The translations under genes were made by a program, and so were the position numbers. The notes under the pieces are model-generated. The model did no database searches. It worked only from the letters and a program-made list of their open reading frames with translations, and was not told the DNA's origin. Of a stretch of 50,323 bases of DNA, positions 15,290-25,352 are shown piece by piece (position 1 is the stretch's first letter; each line of letters begins with the position of its first letter). The DNA is from Patescibacteria group bacterium (GTDB lineage Bacteria; Patescibacteriota; Patescibacteriia; UBA9570; JAHJKD01): positions 1-50,323 of the forward strand of contig JAHJKD010000025.1 in the NCBI GenBank assembly GCA_018822435.1. Reading direction: 5' to 3'.

Positions 15290-16273
15290 ATGACACTAGT
15301 CCTCTGGTTTGTTGCATTAGTAGCTGGCCTGGCCTTGCTGGTATGGTCGGCAGATAAATTTACCGAAACCGCAGAAAAGATCGGAACGGTTTTAAAGATC
15401 CCGTCTTTTATTATTGGGGTAACCGTAGTTAGCGTAGGTACTTCTTTGCCAGAGCTGATTACTTCTTTAATTGCTGTTTTTGAAAGCCCGGAAGCGAGCC
15501 AAATCGTGGTGGGCAATGTCATGGGCTCAAATATTTTTAATATTCTCATGGGCATTGGTTTGGTGGTCCTGTTTATTCGTAAGTCCATGGGAGTAAAAAG
15601 ATCCTTGATTGATCTGGATTTGCCATTACTCGCCTTAGCTACAGCTTTACTGACGTTAATGGTAATTGATGGCAATGTAGTTTTTTGGGAAGGCATAGTG
15701 TTAATAGTAGGTTTTGTTATATATATAAGGTATACGATGAGTTCACATGCCCGGGAAAAAGTGGAGGTGGAGAAAGCGGGCCAGGTAAAGAAAACTGATA
15801 TTGACACAAAACCAGAAAGACGAACAGTGAGCATGAAATTGTTGGCCTATATAGTGATATTTGGCATTTTGATTTATGGCGGCGCCCGATTGTCAGTGGA
15901 AGCAGTTCTGCAAATTTCAGATATTTTGAATATCGCTTCATCTATTATTGCCGTATCGGCCATTGCTATTGGTACTTCCCTGCCGGAATTAGTCGTGTCT
16001 GCTCAGGCGGCGCGCCGGGGTAATTATGAGATTGCCATTGGCAACGTGGTTGGCTCTTGTATTTTTAACGGTTTGATCGTGGTCGGCTTGCCCGCTTTAG
16101 TGGGAACGCTTTTTGTGCCTGAATTGATTATTAATATAGTATTGCCATTCTTTATCGCCGCCACTCTCCTATTTATTATTTCTGGCATTACCAGGAGAAT
16201 TCATGTTTATGAAGGCGCTTTTTATGTGCTGATATATGTTGTTTTCATGGCAAAGTTGTTTAATATATTTTGA
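15290..16273 (+). CDS. CaCA-family cation exchanger (YrbG-like)
   Basis: 327 residues, about ten membrane helices. Alpha repeat 1 has GTSLPELITS (50-59) and GNVMGSNIFN (75-84). Alpha repeat 2 has GTSLPELVVS (228-237) and GNVVGSCIFN (251-260). Both Glu residues that bind Ca2+ in the family are kept. A basic, disordered loop at about 150-182 separates the halves. It is closer to E. coli YrbG than the CaCA gene at 235. The promoter sits almost on its start codon. Confidence 0.88.
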   Translation: MTLVLWFVALVAGLALLVWSADKFTETAEKIGTVLKIPSFIIGVTVVSVGTSLPELITSLIAVFESPEASQIVVGNVMGSNIFNILMGIGLVVLFIRKSMGVKRSLIDLDLPLLALATALLTLMVIDGNVVFWEGIVLIVGFVIYIRYTMSSHAREKVEVEKAGQVKKTDIDTKPERRTVSMKLLAYIVIFGILIYGGARLSVEAVLQISDILNIASSIIAVSAIAIGTSLPELVVSAQAARRGNYEIAIGNVVGSCIFNGLIVVGLPALVGTLFVPELIINIVLPFFIAATLLFIISGITRRIHVYEGAFYVLIYVVFMAKLFNIF

Positions 16274-16310
16274 TTTGCCAAAACTTGATTTTTTTAATAG
16301 TCTTAATGAC

Positions 16311-17591
16311 ATGAAACAGGCCATTAAAAAAATTATTCCTAAATCTTTATTATCTTTTTATCACAAGACGCTAGCTAAGTTAGCGGCTTTTTATTATGGG
16401 CATCCGGCCGATAGTATGGTTGTAATCGGAGTGACTGGCACAAAAGGCAAATCGTCTGTATGTAATATGATCTGGGAGATTTTAACTGAGGCTGGGTTTA
16501 AAACCGGGTTGACCTCAACCATGAATTTTCGCATTGGTGAAAAGGAGTGGAAGAATAAATATAAGATGACCATGCTCGGCCGTTTTAAATTGCAGAAGTT
16601 ACTTAAAGAAATGAAACAAGCCAGTTGCCAGTATGTAATAGTAGAAACATCTTCAGAAGGAATCAGCCAATGGCGGCACTTAGGCATTAATTATGATATG
16701 GCGGTTTTTTTAAATTTATCCCCGGAACATATAGAAGCGCATGGCGGTTTTGATAACTACAAAAAAGCTAAAGGCAGGCTGTTCGAACACCTAACTTCTA
16801 AACAAAAATTGATTAATGGAGAGAAAATACCGAAAATTATTGTGGCTAATGAGGATGATAAAGAAGGAGAGTATTTTATGCATTTTCCCGCGGATAAGAA
16901 AGTGGGATTTAAATTTAGTGAGGAGCCAGTTGTTTTAGCAGATGGAGTGAGTTTTAAATTTGAAGGATTAGAGATAAATTCCAAATTATTGGGGCGTTTT
17001 AACGCAGAAAATATGATGGCAGCAGCCACTGTGGCTAAGGCATTAGGCATAAAAAATGATGTGATAAAGCAGGGTTTAGAAAAAATTGAGGATATTCCAG
17101 GTCGGTTAGAAAGAATTGAAGAGGGCCAAGATTATGATGTTATTGTGGATTATGCTTATGAACCACGTAGTTTTGAGAACATTTTAAAATTAATTAAGGG
17201 ATCATTAATCAAAGAAGGCCGATTAATAGTAGTAACTGGCTCATGCGGGGGAGGCAGAGATGTGGCAAGACGTGGAAAAATGGGTGAATTAGCGGCTAAA
17301 TATGCGGATTTTGTGGTTGTTACAAATGAAGACCCTTATGATGATGACCCCCAGGAAATTATTAAAGATGTGGCTGAAGGCGTGAAAAAGGCAGGAAAGC
17401 ATGAAAATGTGGAGTTATTTTCAATATTAGATCGTGAAAAAGGCATTGAAAAAGCGCTTGAGTTAGCTAAAAAAGGCGATATTGTCCTGATTGCAGGCAA
17501 GGGTTGTGAGCCAGTTATGGCTGTGGCCGGAGGTAAATATATGCCCTGGGATGACCGTGATATTACTAGAAAATTACTCCGAAATAGCTAA
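16311..17591 (+). CDS. MurE-like Mur ligase without the N-terminal UDP-binding domain
   Basis: 426 residues. The P-loop GTKGKSS is at 43-49, whereas MurE has it after about 110 residues, so the Rossmann-like N-terminal domain is missing. The central ATPase domain has VETSSEG and NLSPEHIEAHG. The C-terminal domain has the DYAYEP, GSCGGGRDVARRGKMG and TNEDPYDDDP segments that resemble MurE. It should form an amide bond using ATP. Whether the acceptor is UDP-MurNAc-peptide or another carboxylate is open. I chose ATG 16311, because the longer frame from 16236 overlaps the exchanger and adds no homologous residues. Confidence 0.82.
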   Translation: MKQAIKKIIPKSLLSFYHKTLAKLAAFYYGHPADSMVVIGVTGTKGKSSVCNMIWEILTEAGFKTGLTSTMNFRIGEKEWKNKYKMTMLGRFKLQKLLKEMKQASCQYVIVETSSEGISQWRHLGINYDMAVFLNLSPEHIEAHGGFDNYKKAKGRLFEHLTSKQKLINGEKIPKIIVANEDDKEGEYFMHFPADKKVGFKFSEEPVVLADGVSFKFEGLEINSKLLGRFNAENMMAAATVAKALGIKNDVIKQGLEKIEDIPGRLERIEEGQDYDVIVDYAYEPRSFENILKLIKGSLIKEGRLIVVTGSCGGGRDVARRGKMGELAAKYADFVVVTNEDPYDDDPQEIIKDVAEGVKKAGKHENVELFSILDREKGIEKALELAKKGDIVLIAGKGCEPVMAVAGGKYMPWDDRDITRKLLRNS

Positions 17592-17620
17592 TAGCCCGAG
17601 TTTCCTGACGAGGGTGCGTA
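17590..17620. repeat. Single arm of a dispersed repeat
   Basis: From the stop codon of the Mur ligase on, 31 nt match the reverse complement of the left arm of the inverted repeat at 42060-42154 with few differences (shared core CTCGTCAGGA and ACTCGGGCTATT). Here only one arm is present. The rest of the 283-bp gap to rpoB holds the rpoB promoter and leader. Confidence 0.6.
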
Positions 17621-17752
17621 GTGTCTGTGGATAAGATAAGGATAAGTTTTTCATGAATTTTTATTTATTTTTTATTTATAATTGCTTTTTTTGCTAATAT
17701 TAGGTAATATATGTCATGTGGACAATAAATTTGACAAAATTTCAGCTAACCC

Positions 17753-17781
17753 TTGACAACTCTCGGGTTTCTTATTAAAGT
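17753..17781 (+). promoter_or_regulatory. rpoB promoter
   Basis: TTGACA (17753-17758), a 17-bp spacer and TAAAGT (17776-17781). A second TTGACA at 17731 has no matching -10. The leader to the start codon is about 105 nt. Confidence 0.6.
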
Positions 17782-17800
17782 AAAGGTTGATTTTCAAATA

Positions 17801-17828
17801 AAAAAAGCACAAATCGTGCCATTTTTTC
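17801..17828 (+). terminator. Hairpin in the rpoB leader
   Basis: A6-GCAC, a 5-nt loop, GTGC and T6 form a stem with a small bulge ending in six T. It lies inside the transcribed leader, so it may attenuate rpoBC expression. It is also terminator-like on the minus strand. Confidence 0.45.
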
Positions 17829-17895
17829 ATCTCTACAACTAAATAAAATTAACTAATCACTCGCTCACTACAAGGTGGGGGAGATTTTTGTTTTT

Positions 17896-20800
17896 ATGCG
17901 TAAAACATTTTCCAAAATCAAGGATGCGATGCCGCTTCCAAATTTAATCGAGGTCCAACAATCATCTTATAAATGGTTTTTGGGCGGAGGACTAAAAGAA
18001 CTCCTGGAGGAGATTTCACCAATTGAAGACTTTACCGGACGAGACCTGGAACTTTACTTGGGTGACTATTATTTAGACGAACCAAGGTTTGACGAAAAGA
18101 CAGTCAAGGACAAGAATTTGACTTTTGAGGCGGCTATCAGAGTAAATGCCAAATTGAAGAACAAAAGGACTAATGAAGTTAAAGAACAGGAAGTTTATTT
18201 TGGTGACCTGCCTTTAATGACGGAAAGAGGTACTTTTATTGTAAATGGTATTGAAAGAGTAGTTGTTTCTCAGCTTATTCGTTCGGCGGGTGTGTTTTTC
18301 ACTTCAGAATTGATTAAAGGCCGAAATTGTTATGGCGCAAAAATTATTCCGAACCGCGGCGCTTGGCTAGAATTTGAAACTGACGGCAATGATGTTATTT
18401 ATGTAAAGATCGACAGAAAAAGAAAAGTTCCTGCTTCCGCATTGCTGCGTGCTTTTGGCATGTCTTCTGATGAAGAGATTCTGGAAGCATTCAAAGACAC
18501 AGACAATGACCCAGAACATAATTTCATGGAGGCGACCATTAAAAAGGATGTTTCAAAATCTGAAGGCGAAGGTTTGAAAGAAGTGTATAAAAGAATCAGA
18601 CCAGGCGACCTGGCAACTGTTGATAATGCGCGCGGACTTATTCATTCTATGTTCTTCAATTTTTCCAGATATGATTTTGGCAGAGTAGGACGTTATAAGA
18701 TTAACGCCCGTTTTGGTTTTGATGCTCCTATTAATAGAGAGACTCGTGTTTTACATATCAATGACATCTTAGCTGTATTGAAAGAAATCATCCGCCTGAA
18801 TAATTCTCAGGAAGAAGCTGATGATATTGACCATTTAGGCAACCGCCGCGTCAGAGCAGTGGGTGAATTAGTACAGAATAAATTCCGTATCGGCCTGGCT
18901 CGTATGGAAAGGATCGTAAAAGACCGGATGTCTACTAAAGACATTTCTACTCTGACTCCGGGCCAGCTGATTAATGCCCGTCCGATTATTGGTTCTATCA
19001 GGGAATTCTTTATGTCATCCCAATTATCACAGTTCATGGATCAGACTAATCCTTTGGCTGAGTTGGAACACAAAAGAAGATTATCCGCGATGGGCCCAGG
19101 TGGCTTATCCCGGGAAAGAGCCGGCTTTGAAGTGCGTGATGTACATAGAACTCATTATGGCAGAATTTGTCCGATCGCTACTCCGGAAGGACCGAATATC
19201 GGTCTGGTCGGCCATTTGGCGACCTATGCCCGCATTAATGAATTTGGATTTATTGAAACGCCATATTTAAAAATAGAAAAAGATTCTGATAATAAAAAAG
19301 CCAAAGTGAGCGGGGAGATTGAATGGCTGGACGCTTTTACAGAAGAAAAGATTACTACTACAGCCGCTACCACAGAAGTAGATGAAGAAGGCTTTATTGT
19401 TGATGAAAAAGTTGAAGCTCGCGTAAAAACAAGGGCAACAATGGAATACGCCTGGAATGTTGATTACATGGATGTCGCGCCAAGACAGATCGTATCTGTG
19501 GCGACCGCTTTGATCCCCTTTCTGGAACATGATGACGCGGTCCGCGCCTTGATGGGCACGAACATGCAACGGCAGGCCGTTTCCCTGGTCAAGCCAGAAT
19601 CGCCTGTTATCGGAACCGGTATTGAAACAAGAGCCGCGGTTGACTCTGGCCAGGCCGTGACAGCCAAGCATGACGGTGAGATCGTGGGAGTGCAGGCCAA
19701 TAAAATTGAAGTTAAAGACAAGAACGGAGCTGTGCAAACATATAGCCTGGGAAATTTTGTCAGATCAAATGCCCTGACTTGCATGAACCATAAACCCGTT
19801 GTGAGCAAAGGCGACAAGATCAAGAAAGGCGATGTGCTGGCTGACGGCGCCTCAACTGATGGCGGTGAACTAGCCCTGGGCCAAAATGCTCTGGTGGCAT
19901 ACATGCCTTGGGAAGGCGGCAATTATGAAGACGCTATCTTGATTTCTGACCGTTTAGTACAAAGTGATAAATATTCTTCTATTCATATTGAAGATTATTC
20001 GGTTGATATTCGGGAAACAAAATTGGGTCCGGAACTAGTAACTCGCGACATCCCGAATGTATCTGAAGAAAAATTAAAAGATTTAGATTCGGAAGGCGTT
20101 GTGCGCGTTGGCGCACAAGTTTCTTCCGGTGATATTTTAGTTGGTAAAATTACGCCAAAAGGCGAAACAGAACTTTCCGCGGAAGAAAAACTTCTACGCG
20201 CTATTTTTGGAGAAAAGGCCAAAGACGTTAAAGATTCTTCCCTTTATTTAGAGCATGGTGAACATGGAAAAGTTGTGGACGTTAAAATATTTAGTAAAGA
20301 AAATGGTGATAAGCTGGCGTCCGGCGTTATTAAGACTATTCAAGTTTCTATTGCCCAACTGAGAAAATTGCAAGTTGGTGATAAAATGGCCGGCCGTCAT
20401 GGAAACAAAGGTGTTATTTCCAGAATCGTCCCGGTTGAAGACATGCCTTTCATGAAGGACGGAACGCCAGTTGACATCATTCTTAATCCGCTCGGCATTG
20501 TGTCTCGTATGAACCTGGGCCAAGTCCTGGAAGTTCATTTAGGATTAGCCGCTAAAGCACTTGGCTATAAAGTGGCTGTACCGCCGTTCCATGGCGCTTC
20601 TAAAGAGCAAATCAGTGAAGAGCTGAAAAAAGCGGGCTTCCCAGATCAAGGCAAACTGACTTTGATTGACGGCCGTACTGGTGATGAATTTAAACAGAAC
20701 GTAACTTGTGGCATTGCCTACATGCTGAAGCTGAACCATATGGTTGAAGACAAGATCCATCAACGTTCAATTGGTCCTTATTCTTTGGTAACCCAGCAGC

Positions 20801-21177
20801 CGCTTGGCGGTAAAGCCCAATTCGGCGGACAAAGATTCGGCGAAATGGAAGTCTGGGCCCTGGAAGCTTATGGCGCGGCTCATACTTTACAAGAAATTCT
20901 GACCATCAAATCTGATGATGTGCCTGGCCGTTCCAAAGCATATGAATCTGTTATTAAGAATGAGTCCATTAAGAAAGTAAACGTGCCAGAATCCTTTAAT
21001 GTTCTTGTGAGAGAATTGAAAGGTTTGGGATTGGACGTAAATCTCTTAAAGGCGGAAAAAGCGGACAGTGAAGCAATGGATGATAAGGATGAGTCCGCCT
21101 CCGATAAATCTCCGGCGGATAAAAAAGAAGATAAGGAAGAAAAAGTTGAGACGAAAGAAAAAGAAGAAAAAGATTAA
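17896..21177 (+). CDS. rpoB: DNA-directed RNA polymerase subunit beta
   Basis: Catalytic beta subunit of RNA polymerase, about 1093 residues. The rifampicin pocket reads [28 protein letters not shown] and keeps the Asp, His and Ser whose change gives resistance in E. coli. [20 protein letters not shown] and the C-terminal [25 protein letters not shown] are universal. It ends in a 40-residue tail rich in Lys, Glu and Asp that is not part of the core fold. I prefer ATG 17896. A GTG at 17875 in frame would add seven residues but falls in the GGTGGGGGAG purine tract likely used for ribosome binding. rplJ/rplL do not precede it here. Confidence 0.97.
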   Translation: MRKTFSKIKDAMPLPNLIEVQQSSYKWFLGGGLKELLEEISPIEDFTGRDLELYLGDYYLDEPRFDEKTVKDKNLTFEAAIRVNAKLKNKRTNEVKEQEVYFGDLPLMTERGTFIVNGIERVVVSQLIRSAGVFFTSELIKGRNCYGAKIIPNRGAWLEFETDGNDVIYVKIDRKRKVPASALLRAFGMSSDEEILEAFKDTDNDPEHNFMEATIKKDVSKSEGEGLKEVYKRIRPGDLATVDNARGLIHSMFFNFSRYDFGRVGRYKINARFGFDAPINRETRVLHINDILAVLKEIIRLNNSQEEADDIDHLGNRRVRAVGELVQNKFRIGLARMERIVKDRMSTKDISTLTPGQLINARPIIGSIREFFMSSQLSQFMDQTNPLAELEHKRRLSAMGPGGLSRERAGFEVRDVHRTHYGRICPIATPEGPNIGLVGHLATYARINEFGFIETPYLKIEKDSDNKKAKVSGEIEWLDAFTEEKITTTAATTEVDEEGFIVDEKVEARVKTRATMEYAWNVDYMDVAPRQIVSVATALIPFLEHDDAVRALMGTNMQRQAVSLVKPESPVIGTGIETRAAVDSGQAVTAKHDGEIVGVQANKIEVKDKNGAVQTYSLGNFVRSNALTCMNHKPVVSKGDKIKKGDVLADGASTDGGELALGQNALVAYMPWEGGNYEDAILISDRLVQSDKYSSIHIEDYSVDIRETKLGPELVTRDIPNVSEEKLKDLDSEGVVRVGAQVSSGDILVGKITPKGETELSAEEKLLRAIFGEKAKDVKDSSLYLEHGEHGKVVDVKIFSKENGDKLASGVIKTIQVSIAQLRKLQVGDKMAGRHGNKGVISRIVPVEDMPFMKDGTPVDIILNPLGIVSRMNLGQVLEVHLGLAAKALGYKVAVPPFHGASKEQISEELKKAGFPDQGKLTLIDGRTGDEFKQNVTCGIAYMLKLNHMVEDKIHQRSIGPYSLVTQQPLGGKAQFGGQRFGEMEVWALEAYGAAHTLQEILTIKSDDVPGRSKAYESVIKNESIKKVNVPESFNVLVRELKGLGLDVNLLKAEKADSEAMDDKDESASDKSPADKKEDKEEKVETKEKEEKD

Positions 21178-21180
21178 TAA

Positions 21181-21306
21181 TCCTTCGATACAATTTTGCT
21201 CTACTTCGCCCTGCGGGCTTCGTAGGAGCAAAATCACTCAGGATTATTTAAATGAAGCGAAGCCCTGAGTGATTTCAAGCGAAGCGAGAAATTGTACCGA
21301 AGGGCT
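21181..21306. repeat. Nested palindromic intergenic repeat (copy 1)
   Basis: Outer arms CCTTCGATACAATTT and AAATTGTACCGAAGG enclose inner arms CACTCAGG and CCCTGAGTG plus a short GC-rich hairpin. A second copy lies at 47518-47642. It sits between rpoB and rpoC, so both genes are probably still joined by read-through of a folded RNA. Confidence 0.7.
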
Positions 21307-21335
21307 GAGATAATAATTAACAATCAATCAAATAT

Positions 21336-24300
21336 ATGGCACAAGAAAGTACACAAACCATAGACTTCAATGCGATGCAACTGAAGATCGCCTCTCCCGA
21401 AGATATCCATGAATGGTCTCATGGTGAAATAACGCGTCCGGAAACAATCAATTATCGTACGCAAAAACCGGAAAAAGACGGTTTGTTCTGTGAAAAGATT
21501 TTTGGTCCTTCAAAAGACTGGGAGTGTTATTGCGGTAAATATAAGAAGATCAGGTATAAAGGAATCGTATGTGACAAATGTGGCGTGGAAGTTACCCGCT
21601 CTATTGTAAGGAGAGAACGCATGGGCCACATTGATTTGGCCGCTCCGGTTTCTCATATTTGGTTCCTCAGGGGCGTTCCATCCAAAATTGGCCTGGTTCT
21701 TAATCTTCCCCCGCAGGCGTTGGAAAAAGTTATTTATTTTGCGTCATTTATTGTTACAAAAGTTGACGATGATTTGAAAGAAGAAACTCTGGGACAAATT
21801 GACCAGGAAGCAGAAAGCAAGCGTAAAATGATCAAATCTGAAAGTACAAATTACATCGGTGCCATTAAGCAAAAAAAAGAGGCCGCTTTGCAGAAAGCTA
21901 AAGACGAAGCAGCTAAGAAAAAAGTTGACGATGAATTTGAACAGGAATTGATCAATGCGGCTATTATGCGTGATGAAAAAGTGAAAGACCTGGAAGAAGC
22001 AGTTGACCTGGCTAAATCTGAACTAAAAGAGCTTAAGGCAATGCAGATTATTTCTGAAAATAAATATCAGGATTTATCCTTGAAGTATGGCCATGTTTTT
22101 GAAGCTTCTATCGGAGCAGAAGCTGTTTACGAACTGCTGAAGGAAACTAATGTAATTAAATTAATCGAACAGATCGAAGAAGACCTAGTGGGCGCTTCAA
22201 AGAACGTCGCCTATTCATTAATTCGACGTCTGAAGTTACTGAGAAATTTGAGAAATAATAGTATTGATCCGGATTGGATGATTTTAAACGCGATTCCTGT
22301 TATTCCTCCGGATTTGAGGCCAATGGTGCAATTAGACGGCGGACGTTTTGCCGCCTCTGATTTGAATGATCTGTATAGAAGAGTTATTAATCGAAATAAT
22401 CGTTTAAAAAGACTACAAGAGTTGAATGCACCAGAAGTTATTCAGAGAAATGAAAAAAGAATGTTACAAGAAGCCGTGGACGCTCTGATTGATAATAGCG
22501 CCCGCCACGGAAAGACTGTGACTGCTTCTACCGGACAAAAAAGAATGCTGAAATCTCTGGCGGACATGCTTAAAGGTAAGCAAGGCCGGTTCAGACAGAA
22601 TCTACTTGGTAAAAGAGTCGATTATTCCGGCCGTTCTGTAATCGTGGTTGGTCCGCATTTGAAACTTGACCAGTGTGGTCTGCCCAAGAAAATGGCTTTG
22701 GAATTATTCAGACCATTTGTTATTTCGAAGTTGATTGAAAGAGAATATGTTTATAATGTCCGTTCGGCTAACCGATTCATTGAATCTGACCGTCCGGAAG
22801 TCTGGGATATCTTGGAAGAAGTTACCCTAAAAGCATTTGTACTTCTGAACCGTGCCCCGACTTTGCATAGATTAGGCATCCAGGCTTTCCGCCCGATCCT
22901 GATTGAAGGTAAAGCTATTCAGATCCATCCGCTCGTATGTACGGCTTTTAATGCTGACTTTGACGGTGACCAAATGGCTGTTCATGTACCTCTAACAGCG
23001 GACGCAGTTCATGAAGCGGAACATATTATGCTTTCGTCCAAGAATTTATTGAAGCCAGCGACTGGTGAACCTGTGGTGACGCCTTCTCAGGATATTGTGT
23101 TGGGAGCATATTTCATGACGGCTTATATTAATGAAGAAAGTAAAGAAAAGCTTTTCCATTTTTATGATGTTAATGAAGTTAAAATGGCCCTCGGCACTGG
23201 CCGCATTGAAATCGGCACAAAAGTGAAAGTAAGGCTAAAAGGTAAATTAGTGGAAACTAGCGCAGGACGTATTTTGTTTAATGAAGTCTTGCCCGAAAAC
23301 CAGCAATTTTGCAACAAACTGATTGATAAAAAGGAATTAAAAGATATCATTGCGGAATGTTTTGCCCGGCAAGGCCTGGATAGAACAGCTAAGTTGCTTG
23401 ATGACGTTAAGGACTTGGCAATTGAAATGATTACTGTGTCTGGCATGAGCTGGGGCATGGGAGACACGCCAGTACCGCCGCAAAAAGAAAAACTAATGGC
23501 TGACTCTGAAAAACAAGTGGCAGAAATTCAGGGGCAATTTGACATGGGCCTGCTAACTGATGAGGAACGGCGCCAAAAAGTTATTGAAATCTGGACTACC
23601 ACCAAGAACGATATTACTAAGCTTTGTCAGGCTTCATTGGGAACCAAGGGCTCTGCTTACGCTATGATTGACTCTGGCGCGCGTGGATCTTGGGGCCAGG
23701 TAACACAGATGACGGGCATGAAAGGTTTAGTTATTAACCCATCCGGTGAAACAATCGAACTGCCGGTCAAGGCCAGTTTTGTTGAAGGATTTAATGTGTT
23801 GGAATATTTTATGTCTACTCATGGTGCGAGAAAAGGTTTGTCTGATACGGCCCTGAGAACGGCTAATGCTGGTTATCTGACTCGCCGTCTAATTGATGTC
23901 GCCCAGGATATTGTCGTGATTGAAAGTGATTGCGGCACAAAAGAAGGCTTGGTTATTACTCGTGAAGAAAGCGAAGAGATCGGCGAGCCGCTCGAACAAA
24001 GAGTTGTCGGCCGTGTTTTAGCCCAGGAAATTAAAAACCCGAACACTAAAAAAGTTGTCTTTAAACGCAATTACTTAGTAACTCAGGATGATGTTGAAGC
24101 CCTGGAGAAATTAAAACTAGACTCCGTAAAAATAAGATCAGTTTTCAACTGTGAAACTATCCGCGGTATCTGTAAAAATTGTTACGGTTATGATTTAGGC
24201 CATAATAAAATGGTGGAAGAAGGAACAGCGGTGGGAATCATTGCGGCCCAATCCATTGGTGAGCCAGGTACGCAGCTGACAATGAGAACTTTCCATACTG

Positions 24301-25238
24301 GTGGTGTGGCCGGCCACGATATTACTCAGGGTCTGCCTCGCGTGGAAGAATTATTCGAAGCGCGTCCTTTGAAGAAATCAGCTGTTTTGGCTGATGTCGA
24401 AGGCCAAGTTGAAGAAGTGGCAGAAGTAGGCAACCAAAAAGTGGTTAAGGTCAGACATCTGGAAACTGTTACAGAAACACATAAGCTGACGAAAAAACTG
24501 AAAGTAATTGTCAAAGATAAGCAAAAGGTAAAAGAAACTGATCCGTTGATCATTGATGAAAATGGCGAAGAAATAAAAGCCGGTGTTTCCGGAACAGTTG
24601 TTTTGGAAAAGAAGGAATTAAGCCTGACCGGGGAAAAGCAGGAAATTAAAGAATTCCCAATTCCAGTTGGATTCGGATGTTGGGCCAAACCAGGCGATCT
24701 GGTGACCAAAGGCCTGCAGCTGTCTGAAGGCAATCTTGATCTGAGAAATCTTTATGAATTGCAGGGCATGGAAGCTGTGCAGAAATATATCATTAAAGAA
24801 ATCCAGTACATTTATTCTTCCCAGGGGCAGAAGTTGAATGATAAGCATGTGGAAATTATTATTCGCCAGATGTTTTCCCGTTATCTCATTACAGAGCCGG
24901 GCGGAACTGACTTTGTGCAGCAAGAATTGATTACGCGCGACCAATTGTTAGAGGCAAATATAGATGCCAAAGCAGAGAAGAAAGATCCAGTTGTGGCGGA
25001 CCATGTATTATTAGGTATTACTAAAGCTTCTCTTTCTACAGACAGTTTCTTGTCGGCTGCGTCCTTTCAGGAAACAGCCCGCGTACTTATTGATGCGGCT
25101 ATTTCCGGTAAGATCGATAAGCTAAGAGGCTTAAAAGAAAACGTTATTATTGGTAAGCTGATTCCAGTGGGAACAGGCTTTGCTGCTCATCAAAAAGAAA
25201 TGGCTGATATTGCATTGGCCAAGACCAGGAAAAAATAA
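21336..25238 (+). CDS. rpoC: DNA-directed RNA polymerase subunit beta'
   Basis: 1300 residues. The N-terminal zinc ribbon uses C64, C66, C79 and C82. The active-site motif NADFDGDQ places the three Mg-binding Asp at 541, 543 and 545. The second zinc site uses CGTKEG plus CETIRGICKNC. The trigger loop region QLTMRTFHTGGVAG is intact. Length and domain order are ordinary for bacteria without large lineage inserts. A strong terminator follows at 25255, closing the rpoBC unit. Confidence 0.97.
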   Translation: MAQESTQTIDFNAMQLKIASPEDIHEWSHGEITRPETINYRTQKPEKDGLFCEKIFGPSKDWECYCGKYKKIRYKGIVCDKCGVEVTRSIVRRERMGHIDLAAPVSHIWFLRGVPSKIGLVLNLPPQALEKVIYFASFIVTKVDDDLKEETLGQIDQEAESKRKMIKSESTNYIGAIKQKKEAALQKAKDEAAKKKVDDEFEQELINAAIMRDEKVKDLEEAVDLAKSELKELKAMQIISENKYQDLSLKYGHVFEASIGAEAVYELLKETNVIKLIEQIEEDLVGASKNVAYSLIRRLKLLRNLRNNSIDPDWMILNAIPVIPPDLRPMVQLDGGRFAASDLNDLYRRVINRNNRLKRLQELNAPEVIQRNEKRMLQEAVDALIDNSARHGKTVTASTGQKRMLKSLADMLKGKQGRFRQNLLGKRVDYSGRSVIVVGPHLKLDQCGLPKKMALELFRPFVISKLIEREYVYNVRSANRFIESDRPEVWDILEEVTLKAFVLLNRAPTLHRLGIQAFRPILIEGKAIQIHPLVCTAFNADFDGDQMAVHVPLTADAVHEAEHIMLSSKNLLKPATGEPVVTPSQDIVLGAYFMTAYINEESKEKLFHFYDVNEVKMALGTGRIEIGTKVKVRLKGKLVETSAGRILFNEVLPENQQFCNKLIDKKELKDIIAECFARQGLDRTAKLLDDVKDLAIEMITVSGMSWGMGDTPVPPQKEKLMADSEKQVAEIQGQFDMGLLTDEERRQKVIEIWTTTKNDITKLCQASLGTKGSAYAMIDSGARGSWGQVTQMTGMKGLVINPSGETIELPVKASFVEGFNVLEYFMSTHGARKGLSDTALRTANAGYLTRRLIDVAQDIVVIESDCGTKEGLVITREESEEIGEPLEQRVVGRVLAQEIKNPNTKKVVFKRNYLVTQDDVEALEKLKLDSVKIRSVFNCETIRGICKNCYGYDLGHNKMVEEGTAVGIIAAQSIGEPGTQLTMRTFHTGGVAGHDITQGLPRVEELFEARPLKKSAVLADVEGQVEEVAEVGNQKVVKVRHLETVTETHKLTKKLKVIVKDKQKVKETDPLIIDENGEEIKAGVSGTVVLEKKELSLTGEKQEIKEFPIPVGFGCWAKPGDLVTKGLQLSEGNLDLRNLYELQGMEAVQKYIIKEIQYIYSSQGQKLNDKHVEIIIRQMFSRYLITEPGGTDFVQQELITRDQLLEANIDAKAEKKDPVVADHVLLGITKASLSTDSFLSAASFQETARVLIDAAISGKIDKLRGLKENVIIGKLIPVGTGFAAHQKEMADIALAKTRKK

Positions 25239-25254
25239 AATTGGAATTAATTTA

Positions 25255-25290
25255 AAAGGCCCCCGCTTATACGCGAGGGCTTTTTTTAGG
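25255..25290 (+). terminator. rpoBC terminator
   Basis: A GC-rich stem (GCCCCCGC with GCGAGGGC, one mismatch) is followed by seven T, 17 nt after the rpoC stop codon. Confidence 0.85.
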
Positions 25291-25298
25291 CTTTTTCC

Positions 25299-25327
25299 TT
25301 GACAAATGGGTGTTTTTATGATATTAT
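25299..25327 (+). promoter_or_regulatory. Promoter of the lineage-specific gene pair
   Basis: TTGACA (25299-25304), a 17-bp spacer and TATTAT (25322-25327), right after the rpoC terminator and 25 nt before the next start codon. It is one of the best matches in the window. Confidence 0.8.
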
Positions 25328-25352
25328 TATATGTATCAATTAAAATATAAAA

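Noticed and set aside
16236-16310. Upstream extension of the Mur ligase
   Set aside because: It overlaps the exchanger gene by 38 nt and does not supply the missing UDP-binding domain.
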